The notes beneath the pieces are model-generated. The model did no database searches. It was given only the letters and a program-made list of their open reading frames with translations, and was not told the DNA's origin. 33,677 bases of DNA from an uncultured Bacteroidales bacterium (GTDB lineage: Bacteria; Bacteroidota; Bacteroidia; Bacteroidales; UBA932), in NCBI GenBank assembly GCA_900319485.1, contig ONOQ01000043.1:1-33677 (forward strand), given 5' to 3'. Each line of letters starts with the position of its first letter. Position 1 is the first letter of the stretch. The position numbers and the translations under genes were made by a program. Shown here piece by piece: positions 18,701 through 26,126 of this stretch.

Positions 18701-19226
18701 GCAGGTCAATCATTTGCCAGTAGGCCTTCTCTCCCTGATTCTCGTCATTTAGCTGAGACATCTGGACAGGCATCACGGCGGTATCATAGCCAAACGGCAG
18801 GGAGGCGGGGCCGTTGCCCAAGAAATGGACTTTTCTGGGGCTGTCGGTGATGGTCAGCTCTACCGAAAATTTATGGAGTTCAACCGTATGGGGAATTAGG
18901 ATAGGCTCTCCCTCCTCATCTGTTTCACCGCTGTCTGTATAATAAGTTGTTGTTGTGCCGTCATAATCTTCCAAAGTTGCTTGGGCATACTCTTTCAAGA
19001 AGCCGGAACTGCCGAACACCGCCACATACATGCGCGAGATATCACCACCATTGTCCAATCCCTTAGTGGAGGGCTCTGCCGAACCGCCGGCTATAGAGAA
19101 CTCCACCCGAACCTTTTTCCCTTCTACCGACTGTTGCGCACGCTCCCGCGGTGCCTCCTCACGGATGCAGGAAACCAGGGCCAGAAGTACCACGCCCAGA
19201 AGAATTGTCCATTTATTCCGTTTCAT
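15771..19226 (-). CDS. Large DUF4906-like pilus lipoprotein with extra C-terminal module
   Basis: Last gene of operon 2, 1151 aa. The ATG at 19226 has GGGGAG six bases upstream and gives the lipoprotein signal MKRNKWTILLGVVLLALVSC (Cys20). The gene overlaps the preceding one by 14 bases. Residues 1 to about 770 align with the 714-aa protein of operon 1: STKGLDNG, KVHFLGNG, EIPMIRNWAKIVL, NYPSRGAIAPY, YYPIYRNFKYQI and DVSADIS. The remaining roughly 380 residues are unique here. They begin after KVWVESTYFEK and appear to hold beta-rich domains with several aromatic and Gly segments (DSRGVIFGYYDD, NQEIALVLSSPGYVTE). I recognise no catalytic motif. A tip or near-tip role, as for Mfa5 or FimE, is inferred from position and size. 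It ends 294 bases before operon 1 begins. Confidence 0.7.
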   Translation of the reverse strand: MKRNKWTILLGVVLLALVSCIREEAPRERAQQSVEGKKVRVEFSIAGGSAEPSTKGLDNGGDISRMYVAVFGSSGFLKEYAQATLEDYDGTTTTYYTDSGETDEEGEPILIPHTVELHKFSVELTITDSPRKVHFLGNGPASLPFGYDTAVMPVQMSQLNDENQGEKAYWQMIDLPDGIQAKRDGHGNFIDKEGDRYLDDNGNINPAWSGFILDPDQEHYFQEIPMIRNWAKIVLYTQEGSHFTPISFSVINYPSRGAIAPYSAKTGFIRKYQDMDFPGLQGMGYPANLPAGTEFDDSKPSADAFKADPSTFVDGGRVAAALQSKAQVDAGEDTEGHAVYLYERPVPSEKIPPTYVIVYGHYSYPSHGNPGDADYDPGDPSHEGDYFYKVDLMETFRNEESGEWESNYYPIYRNFKYQICITKILSMGYADPASAAASAGSADVSADISTGHIADISDGVARLHLTWMNKSYNAQVTDTNPETTLKVYFATTSGVPIGTDENPAVTAKLLPPSDGGPDIIFPAGESKDPSNPDVFLVGSDDGTGWRPIQFCTAAPSRTIRSQTLRITGNHNEGRLYRDVVITVLPTQEMRVTCEYPVLHALKGEEQTVNISIPEGLTKNLFPIEFQIEPQDLTLTPDPNKEDNNLPVVIADSISDDEGYAGKPSYHFTRTLTWDQYKAAEIVRTANGGDKTWRTIPCYFKTNCARNATKVWVESTYFEKTSESFSNYGFGLIHDACIPDPVPAEAGGNSIPFEFQVETDEHGEYPELTLRLTCLTNDSSKNTGVTRGDDVDSFLFTPTGAQNTLYFFSTTNDGDFQLEISATGYNSVVVKPYRFNKGITTRSYGLLDGVCDPLDNGKFWSNMAYGRAQSVNNGNKDSRGVIFGYYDDPDCPGATITLKDAAGNIVGSSDNSNTSGVKASTPASYPCTPDVKDVSVNEYYHELQLMTVSGRKNQEIALVLSSPGYVTETFRYPRLKDKTRIHTGHFTASNYDTAKKILKPANNSTDNCSFHLVFTPLDGAPDPVKSSSGLYLGQGEGGNVVSGSRYEVKVISGDLISGIEANSKNQYFFGAFFKFVEGHKPASCEPADGCGTWFQYPGSNGWYEWLAYDDAESEYVKAKTHAESLPEKTMIVTVGESPILISNFTYKAFSQY

Positions 19227-21630
19227 AAACATCTCCCCATGCAAAAATTGAAGGCAGGCCTTCGGAATCCAATACTCTGTCGTCTCCCCAATACCAGGAA
19301 TCATACACACAGCGCACATAAGCCTTTGACGTGCCAGGCTTGGGCGTCACAGAACCGTTAGCTTTATTTACATACACGACGCCATTTGCCGACCAATAAT
19401 CATCACTAAACTGCCACGCATACACATTATTGGCCGACAATTGGGAGGAGAAGCTGATCTCCGCCATGGTGGGCAGCCGCCAACGCCCGGCGGGAAAACC
19501 GTTTTCCTGGAAAGCGGCACAGCGATACAGCGCCTGTTCTTTGCTGATTGTGGTACTAGTGTAGGATCCACTAAGCCTGGTGGAAATCCGGAAAGATGGC
19601 GCAATCATATTTGCCGTGCGCGCAGTCTCGTCCGTGGGATAATACACCTGAAGATTCCGTTTATCCTCCGGTCCCGATACCGTTCCGTCCGCCTTGATAT
19701 AACGCGCCGCCACATACGGAATATTGGGCGTGTAAATCACGCTGGTTGTGGAACGGGGGTCCCCGATGACAAAACCGGTTCCGTCCAGGTCGGGAGGCAG
19801 CACCGTTACGCTGATCTTATACATGTCGGTACCACCGCCGTTATAGCACACTACACGCCAGAGATTCTCCGCCGGCTTGCCGGCTCCCTCATAATCACTC
19901 TCGGAATACTGGCCGTCGTTGATATAAACATAGCCTCCATGCTCCGTGGTGGAAGCATTTCCGTTCTCATTAATGGTATCCGGATTGGGCGTACGGTCCA
20001 GGTAAATGCCCGGATACTGGATAATGGTCTGCACTTTACGGTACTGTTCACTATCCGGGTGATCCGTGTGCACCAGCACAAAGCGGATGACATAGTAGGA
20101 ATAGTCAAATACCCGGTCTTTGTAGTTATTGTTAAGACTATGTGTAAACTCTATGGCCGATTCTTTGTCCTCAAACCAGTCCTTGCCGCCATTACGGGCT
20201 TCACGCTGAGCCTTATCAAAGTTCAGAAAGATGGTACCCTCTGGGAAAATATCATCCTTCCCAGCTTTAGTCACGGTACCGCCAAGGGTTTTAGTCCCCA
20301 CCTTTTCCGTACCATAATAGATACGTCCCACGCGTATGGACTCTTCCAGGATGGACACCGGATGGGAACTCACATAGGGAAGCCGGGCCGTGGGCTCGTT
20401 GTAGATGATGGTGGTCTCGCGGTCTACGGACAGGTAGCGTGCCTTGCCGATATCGGCATTCTTAATCACGATATTCTTGTCCTGCCAGTCCACCACATAG
20501 AAAGTAACTTCCGGTGTCACTTTTTCCTCATCCGTTTCCGACCCCAGGATTCCCACGTCAATATTAAGGTGGTACCAGTTGTTGCGGACAAAACGGCAGA
20601 TATTCTCTTCCCGGTAATCATCAGGAATGAAAACCTTATAATAATATTGTTTCTGAGTGTAGCCACCCACAACCCGTTTCCACGGGAGCACCAGTTTCAG
20701 ATAAGGCTCTTTATTGGGAGACTCGGTGTGCCCGTAAATCCAACGCTGAGGGTACATATAGAACGGATAGGTTTGCAGGTAGTCTCCATCTTTGGGGAAC
20801 AGCGGATTTCCATCCAAGTCTGTAAACCGCATGGAATTATTCCTGAAGCTGAAGTAGGAGGCGGAAGGGTCCTGAGGCATTTCACCCGACAGGCAAACCG
20901 TTTTTACACCATCCACCAGATAAATCTCCATGCTCTCCAGCATAGGTTCCCACACCTCGCTGTCCTTGAGAACCTGGGGGGCCACTTTCACGCCCACCGT
21001 CATCTTACAGGCGTAACGCTGCAATTCAATGGAAGCGCTTCCGGCCAGAATCTGGTTACGGCCGCGCAGGGACATCACCGAACTGCCGCTCATCATAAAT
21101 TTGGACTGATAATGACTGTTCTCTTCGTTATCGGATGTAATAAAGTTCGTGGAAACGGTTATTGCCTCCAAATCCGCCAACGAGGTTCCGGTGAGGATAT
21201 CGTTTCCCTGCTCGTCCGTTTCCACCAGCGTCCCCGGATAATTCACCACGGCAAACACATAACACTGGGTAATTTGTTTCTGGCTAGGGAAAAGAACGTT
21301 GTTAATCAGTTCGGAGTCCACAGACAAGCGAAGGATGTCACTCTTGAGTTTTCCGACGCTATAACTCTTAAACACATGGTAGACCGCATCGGAGGTAACT
21401 TCGTTCCCGGGATAGAAAAACAAATCTACCGTAGAAAGCAGGTTTTCGTGCAGCAAAACATCTACCCCCTCCTCGGGATAAACTTCGTCCTCTCCGTCTT
21501 CGGCCTTGGTATTACTGGCCGGAGCACAGTCCAGAGTAATTTCCAGATGCGTGCCCAGAGATGACAAGTCTTCCCGGCGGCAGGAAACCAGCAGCAGGAG
21601 AAAAACCAAGGCATATGAAAAGCGTTGCAT
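19213..21630 (-). CDS. Putative pilus tip adhesin with C-terminal lectin-like module (operon 2)
   Basis: 805 aa; the ATG at 21630 overlaps the previous TGA (TGATG). Lipoprotein signal at Cys17 (LLLLVSC). It is paralogous to the 886-aa protein of operon 1: NTKAEDG, STVDLFFYPG, KARYLSVD, YLPYVSSHPVSI-like and a shared ending. The last ~100 residues contain RCAAFQENGFPAGRWRLPT, DDYWSANGV and RCVYDSWYWG. This is the Trp/Cys pattern of DUF1566-like lectin folds, inferred only. Between the conserved cores the two proteins differ strongly (YAWQFSDD versus ELLFNNGG regions), as expected if they bind different ligands. It is followed by the DUF4906-like gene, with a 14-base overlap. Confidence 0.7.
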   Translation of the reverse strand: MQRFSYALVFLLLLVSCRREDLSSLGTHLEITLDCAPASNTKAEDGEDEVYPEEGVDVLLHENLLSTVDLFFYPGNEVTSDAVYHVFKSYSVGKLKSDILRLSVDSELINNVLFPSQKQITQCYVFAVVNYPGTLVETDEQGNDILTGTSLADLEAITVSTNFITSDNEENSHYQSKFMMSGSSVMSLRGRNQILAGSASIELQRYACKMTVGVKVAPQVLKDSEVWEPMLESMEIYLVDGVKTVCLSGEMPQDPSASYFSFRNNSMRFTDLDGNPLFPKDGDYLQTYPFYMYPQRWIYGHTESPNKEPYLKLVLPWKRVVGGYTQKQYYYKVFIPDDYREENICRFVRNNWYHLNIDVGILGSETDEEKVTPEVTFYVVDWQDKNIVIKNADIGKARYLSVDRETTIIYNEPTARLPYVSSHPVSILEESIRVGRIYYGTEKVGTKTLGGTVTKAGKDDIFPEGTIFLNFDKAQREARNGGKDWFEDKESAIEFTHSLNNNYKDRVFDYSYYVIRFVLVHTDHPDSEQYRKVQTIIQYPGIYLDRTPNPDTINENGNASTTEHGGYVYINDGQYSESDYEGAGKPAENLWRVVCYNGGGTDMYKISVTVLPPDLDGTGFVIGDPRSTTSVIYTPNIPYVAARYIKADGTVSGPEDKRNLQVYYPTDETARTANMIAPSFRISTRLSGSYTSTTISKEQALYRCAAFQENGFPAGRWRLPTMAEISFSSQLSANNVYAWQFSDDYWSANGVVYVNKANGSVTPKPGTSKAYVRCVYDSWYWGDDRVLDSEGLPSIFAWGDVYETE

Positions 21631-23138
21631 CACAGATGGAAACGGTATTTATAGTCACTATCAATGGCTTCGGAATCCACATTCACTTCGCGACCAAGTA
21701 CGGAAACCGAGAACGACAGGCTCAGAGTGGTCTCCGACGCCGGAAGCTCGGAGATATCAATGTCCGTATCCGGATTATTGGTAATTTCGATGGCTATCTC
21801 ACCGCCGTTCCTGTCGGGAGAAATCGTGGCCTGCTGCGTCACCGAAAACAGCGAAGCGGCACCCAGGGGCGTAATCATGAGCGTACCACCCACGGGCGTT
21901 GTAATGGTGAGGGTTCCCTTGGCCGGCGTACCAGGTATCAATTTCACGTCAATATAGCCGTCCTCACTTCTGGAGACTTCGCAGGTACGCTCATCTATCC
22001 GGAATTTCTTGGTCACGTTCACCGCCTGGCCGGAGAAATCTACGTGATAATCCCCTTTGGTCCAGGGCGCAGCAACCAGGGAAACCTGCAGGTTTCGACC
22101 GCTCATGAAGTAGGCAAAAAGGGTCCAGGTATGATTACGGGCAAAGTCTGTCGCAGAGGTCGCGGCAAACTCCCGGGAGCGATCTTTCCCGTTAATGGTA
22201 TAGTCTACCCGGCCGAAGATGCGTTTGTCGCTTTCCCTCAAGTACACGTACCCCAGGTCCGTGAGCGTTCCGGCGGTACAGGCCTGGTCCAGCATCTGCT
22301 GATACGCGTCCGGATCCTGGTTCACGTAAATCAAGTCCTCGGGCACGCGATTACGATTGATTTCGGCCGGGCCGGAGAAGGAGAAATCGGCAGGGGTATA
22401 CGACGGGATTACCCCCGTCGTCCCTTCGGTGAACACATATTCCCGCAGGGGAATCTGTTCTTTGTAAAAGGTGATTCTGGACACGCTCACCTCGTCCTCC
22501 TGGGCGATGTCGTCCGTAGCGGTACGGCACAGCACCATGCGAAGGCGGGAAACCGCACGCACCAGGGTAATGGGATCCACTTTCATCTGGGGTGCGCTGC
22601 CGTATACTTTCACGTGCGTCTTCATTCCGCTCATGGGCAGGCCCTTGTCCGGATCTACACTGGTGGTGTAATCGTGCGTTCCAAAACAATCATCCTCATC
22701 ACTCACATAACCGAAGTTGGCTTCGATTAAATTTTCGTAAGTAGAGGATGCGTTTAATGTGCATCCGATAGAAGCGGCATTGGCCAGTACAAATACATCT
22801 ACATCGGGGTGGGAGTTCACAAAGTCCCAGTCCACACTGAACTGGTAGCGGCCGATACCGCCAGACGGCGGGAAATCGGACTCATCCGTAAGGATAAGGG
22901 GCTCACCCACCCTCGTATGGTCCTCCGAGCGAAATACCCAGATGGAGAGGCTGTGAATCTTGTTCTCCTCTATGGTTGCGGGCAGTTCTCCCGCTTTGGT
23001 GGCCGGGACATACGGAAACTGGATGGCTATCTCCAGGGTAGGGCCTTCCGGATTGGAAATCGAATGCGCTTCACGACGGCAACCCGGCAACAAAAGAAGC
23101 AGGGCAAGCGCACTGAATATGATACTTTTCCAACTCAT
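21630..23138 (-). CDS. Accessory fimbrillin-like lipoprotein (operon 2)
   Basis: 502 aa from the ATG at 23138, which shares its A with the stop of the upstream gene (TAATG). A longer frame to 23174 would place 12 residues ahead of the signal peptide and is rejected. Lipoprotein signal MSWKSIIFSALALLLLLPGC (Cys20). It shares with its operon 1 paralogue the blocks ATKAGE, GLPMSG, LVRAVSRLRMVLC, YLRESDKRIFGRVDY, RNHTWTLFAYF and TTPVGGTLMITP. It lacks the Gly run seen in that paralogue. The end of the gene overlaps the tip candidate start. Likely a minor subunit near the pilus tip. Confidence 0.72.
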   Translation of the reverse strand: MSWKSIIFSALALLLLLPGCRREAHSISNPEGPTLEIAIQFPYVPATKAGELPATIEENKIHSLSIWVFRSEDHTRVGEPLILTDESDFPPSGGIGRYQFSVDWDFVNSHPDVDVFVLANAASIGCTLNASSTYENLIEANFGYVSDEDDCFGTHDYTTSVDPDKGLPMSGMKTHVKVYGSAPQMKVDPITLVRAVSRLRMVLCRTATDDIAQEDEVSVSRITFYKEQIPLREYVFTEGTTGVIPSYTPADFSFSGPAEINRNRVPEDLIYVNQDPDAYQQMLDQACTAGTLTDLGYVYLRESDKRIFGRVDYTINGKDRSREFAATSATDFARNHTWTLFAYFMSGRNLQVSLVAAPWTKGDYHVDFSGQAVNVTKKFRIDERTCEVSRSEDGYIDVKLIPGTPAKGTLTITTPVGGTLMITPLGAASLFSVTQQATISPDRNGGEIAIEITNNPDTDIDISELPASETTLSLSFSVSVLGREVNVDSEAIDSDYKYRFHL

Positions 23139-25075
23139 TATCCAAGAACTACGTAAGAAGAAGAGAAGAACCAATTAGCCTTTGTCTGCACTCCCAGCTG
23201 TAATTCCGGATTTCCCATCTGGGGGATACACAGATAGGCGTTTTCCAACGAAGAAATCTTACAGGTGATTTGTGTATAACTATCTTGCATAAACACCCGA
23301 TTCAATCCCTCTGCAACTTTTTCCGGGGAAGGTGCCGATATTTTTCCGGCCAGGTAAAAGCGGCTTCCTTCAGGAATGATGCCATCAGCTCCCTTAAATG
23401 CCTTGCCGCTTTCGTTACTTAACTCCAGGTAAAAGTACACATCCCTCTCCAAGGGCGTGGGAAGGACCAGCGTGCGAAAGGAAGCCGACGGTTCCGTGTT
23501 CAAAAACGTGCCTGACACATTGGCGTCAAACATGTACTTCTCCTGCAAAATCTCTTCAGTACCATCATCGGTCACGGGAGTAAAGTTATAGTGCTGCTCA
23601 TACTGCCCGCCAATAATCAGCCCGGTGACAGGGAAATCGGTGCTGGTCCCATTCAGCTCGAAAGCATTCTCATTATCCCGGTCGTGGAGCGGGTTTTCCG
23701 TTGCCTGCACTGTTGCTACCAGCATGCCGCAGGCAAACTGGAGAGGTGTGTCAAGCACCACGGTGCAGGAATTCTTGGTAATCATTTTTCCGGCTGTATG
23801 CAGCGCCACAATCTGCTCCCAGGTTTTACCGGGATACTGCTCATAAATATTGCTGCTGTAGGATGTGCTCACCGTGCTGTTGGAATAATAATACAGCGCT
23901 GGCATATAACAGTATTGCGTGGCCGGAATCCAGCCGCCCAAAGCCTCCGGAATGGCCTGGAAGGCCGCTCCTTCCCAATGCAGGAAGGACGCACCGGAAG
24001 GAATGCCATAGGCCTGGGGATACAGGCTGTAGGACAACGCCAGAGCATCCTTGCAGGTTTGGACGTTCACCTTCAGCTCATCCCGAAGGGCATTGAACAA
24101 ATGAGCCTTTGTGAGTTTAACGGTAGGAGACAGGTACGCATCTTTATCCTCGTGCTTGATAACGGTCTCATCCTCGCAGTTAAAGTCTTCCAAAAAGTCC
24201 TTCAGCACATTCAGACGCCACAGCAGGTTCACATAGGCTCCCGGAATAAGACGATACTCTTCCCCTGTCATGGAGACAAAATCCTTAAATGCCTGGCGAA
24301 GTTCCGGACAATCCAGATTCTCGTCCGTCCACACGGCCGAAGCCACATCCTCGGCCCAATCCTGGTCGGAGAACGTGTTATACTCGTAAGGTACACTCAC
24401 GCTGGTAGAAGCCACCGCGGTGAGAAGGTCTGCCATCTGCGTGGCCACTGCAGTGATATCGCTCCCGTAAATGGGCTCCGGAATAAAACCGATATCGGAG
24501 GGCCGGGGAAGGCTGTTATTTTCGCCGGTCCATCCCTTCTCCGTGAGGGAACCGTACAACTGCTTATGGGCACGTAGAGAAAGAGGCTCTTCCGGAAGCT
24601 CCGGTTCCGTGGCACGGGCATATGTCAGCATAGCGGTAGTGCCATAGGGAAAAAGACCTTTTTCGCCGGAATAAAGATGAGCGTAACTCGTATTCAGAAG
24701 GCCCTCGTAAAAAGAGAAACCAGTATAAACTATTTCATCTGTAAAAGAGCCCTCTATGTCGGCTAATAGGCAAGCACGGCCGTTGGCCTGATCTGAGGAA
24801 CTTACGGGTACCCCCATCCCCGTGAAAAACGGAATAGCCCGAACACGGGAAAGCCCACGGAATTGCGGGTTTTCTTCCGTAGAAAGCATTTCCTTAATCA
24901 CCTCAGAATTTGCCTTGGTCTGTGGAAGATTGCCCACCCGCATAGCAAGCAAAACCTCGTCGCCGTCATCCTTCACGTTCGGGCCGGGAGCATCTTCTCT
25001 CTCGCACGAGACAAGCCCTGCCGACAACAAAGTTGCCAGCAGGCAGAAAAGCCATATGCCCCTAAGTCTCAACAT
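23138..25075 (-). CDS. Fimbrillin-like lipoprotein, divergent member (operon 2)
   Basis: 645 aa, lipoprotein signal ending at Cys24 (LSAGLVSC). The ATG shares a base with the stop of the FimB/Mfa2 gene (TAATG), a sign of translational coupling. It carries the family hallmarks in degenerate form: PQTKANSEVIK, FRGLSRVRAIPF, YCYMPALYYYSNSTV, VTGLIIGGQ and a C-terminal IPQMGNPELQLGV. In gene order and in its weak C-terminal motif it corresponds to the 550-aa protein of operon 1. Its place between anchor and accessory subunit gives no firm clue to function; an adaptor or minor pilin is most likely. Confidence 0.7.
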   Translation of the reverse strand: MLRLRGIWLFCLLATLLSAGLVSCEREDAPGPNVKDDGDEVLLAMRVGNLPQTKANSEVIKEMLSTEENPQFRGLSRVRAIPFFTGMGVPVSSSDQANGRACLLADIEGSFTDEIVYTGFSFYEGLLNTSYAHLYSGEKGLFPYGTTAMLTYARATEPELPEEPLSLRAHKQLYGSLTEKGWTGENNSLPRPSDIGFIPEPIYGSDITAVATQMADLLTAVASTSVSVPYEYNTFSDQDWAEDVASAVWTDENLDCPELRQAFKDFVSMTGEEYRLIPGAYVNLLWRLNVLKDFLEDFNCEDETVIKHEDKDAYLSPTVKLTKAHLFNALRDELKVNVQTCKDALALSYSLYPQAYGIPSGASFLHWEGAAFQAIPEALGGWIPATQYCYMPALYYYSNSTVSTSYSSNIYEQYPGKTWEQIVALHTAGKMITKNSCTVVLDTPLQFACGMLVATVQATENPLHDRDNENAFELNGTSTDFPVTGLIIGGQYEQHYNFTPVTDDGTEEILQEKYMFDANVSGTFLNTEPSASFRTLVLPTPLERDVYFYLELSNESGKAFKGADGIIPEGSRFYLAGKISAPSPEKVAEGLNRVFMQDSYTQITCKISSLENAYLCIPQMGNPELQLGVQTKANWFFSSSYVVLG

Positions 25076-26109
25076 TATAACACGACAGGTATCTCAAGGC
25101 CGGGTTCCCAATTCAGGGTAACGCTTACGCCGACAGTAGGGTCGTCGGGAGCCAGAGTACCATTGGCATAGGCCCGTGCGCACAACAGACGGAACTGGCC
25201 AGGCAACAGCTGATTGTGGACCCCCAGAATGTTTTGCGTAATGGTACCGTCGCCCAGGGTGCAATAAACGTACACCTGCCAAAGGGAATTGGGGGCGACA
25301 TCCGTAACAAAGGGATCGTCCCAGTCGATGACAATTTTAGTGGACGGGGCCGGACGGGAAGGGAATGTCACGGCCACAAAACCAACACGGCCTGGATCTT
25401 CGAACTCCAGCTGGTCCGGCTTCACCACCGGGGTATAGTCAAAGTGGTACAGGCTGTCACAAATGTCAAAGCTGGTAGCAAAACCCGTCATAAACACCTT
25501 TACGTCCTTGATGCCGCTGCCTAGCGTATCAATCAGCACGGAGGACGCACAGTTGGCCATATACAGTTTCACGTCAAACTGCTGGTCGATTCCCTCCTTG
25601 ATGTCCATGGGAAGGCGGGCGGTGAAAAAACCCGTCTTGTGTGAGGTGACGGTATCCTTCACTTGCTGCACCGCACGCAGGGTGTGGCAATTGTCAGCCC
25701 CCTCAAAGGACAGCAGCGGATTCTGTTCCATGTTGGCCGTTGCAAGGTGCATATAGCGCCGTACCGGTATGTATAGGGTATAACTGGATTGGTTGGCGTC
25801 CATTACGTGACTTTCCCGGTGCAGGAGGACAGAGTCGGCCTGCACGTCGTAAAAGCCCAGGTCGACATCGTGTGCGTAATCGGTGAAGACATCCTGCAAG
25901 TAGGACTTGATGGCGCCGGCAACATTTACGTCCGTCACCAGACCCAACTGTGTCTGCAATTCCGTGGTCATGTTGGTGACCAGGCGCAGCTCATAGTCCA
26001 GGGTATAGTCTGTCTCGCAGTCACGCATATCCTCGTCCACCAGGCTGCAGCCGGTAAAGGCTACAGCCAGGAGGATGAAAATACCTGTATGACGCAATGC
26101 GAAACGCAT
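25075..26109 (-). CDS. FimB/Mfa2-family pilus anchor lipoprotein (operon 2)
   Basis: 344 aa, lipoprotein Cys21 (VAFTGC). The family signature CETDYTLDYELRLVTNMTTE follows SLVDEDMRD. Further shared blocks are SSYTLYIPVRRYMHLA, FTARLPMDIKEG, FDVKLYMANCAS, VFMTGFAT, FDYTPVV and VSVTLNWEPGLEIPVV. Members anchor the pilus in the outer membrane and regulate its length. In this operon the anchor lies after two large fimbrillins, while in operon 1 it precedes the single large one. Confidence 0.9.
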   Translation of the reverse strand: MRFALRHTGIFILLAVAFTGCSLVDEDMRDCETDYTLDYELRLVTNMTTELQTQLGLVTDVNVAGAIKSYLQDVFTDYAHDVDLGFYDVQADSVLLHRESHVMDANQSSYTLYIPVRRYMHLATANMEQNPLLSFEGADNCHTLRAVQQVKDTVTSHKTGFFTARLPMDIKEGIDQQFDVKLYMANCASSVLIDTLGSGIKDVKVFMTGFATSFDICDSLYHFDYTPVVKPDQLEFEDPGRVGFVAVTFPSRPAPSTKIVIDWDDPFVTDVAPNSLWQVYVYCTLGDGTITQNILGVHNQLLPGQFRLLCARAYANGTLAPDDPTVGVSVTLNWEPGLEIPVVL

Positions 26110-26126
26110 ACAAAACCTATTATTCG

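Noticed and set aside
19441-21564. A 707-codon open frame on the + strand, and similar long + strand frames at 2614-4023, 17229-18524 and 21561-22730
   Set aside because: They lie exactly antisense to well-supported pilus lipoprotein genes, have no signal peptide or family motif, and follow from codon bias of the true strand.
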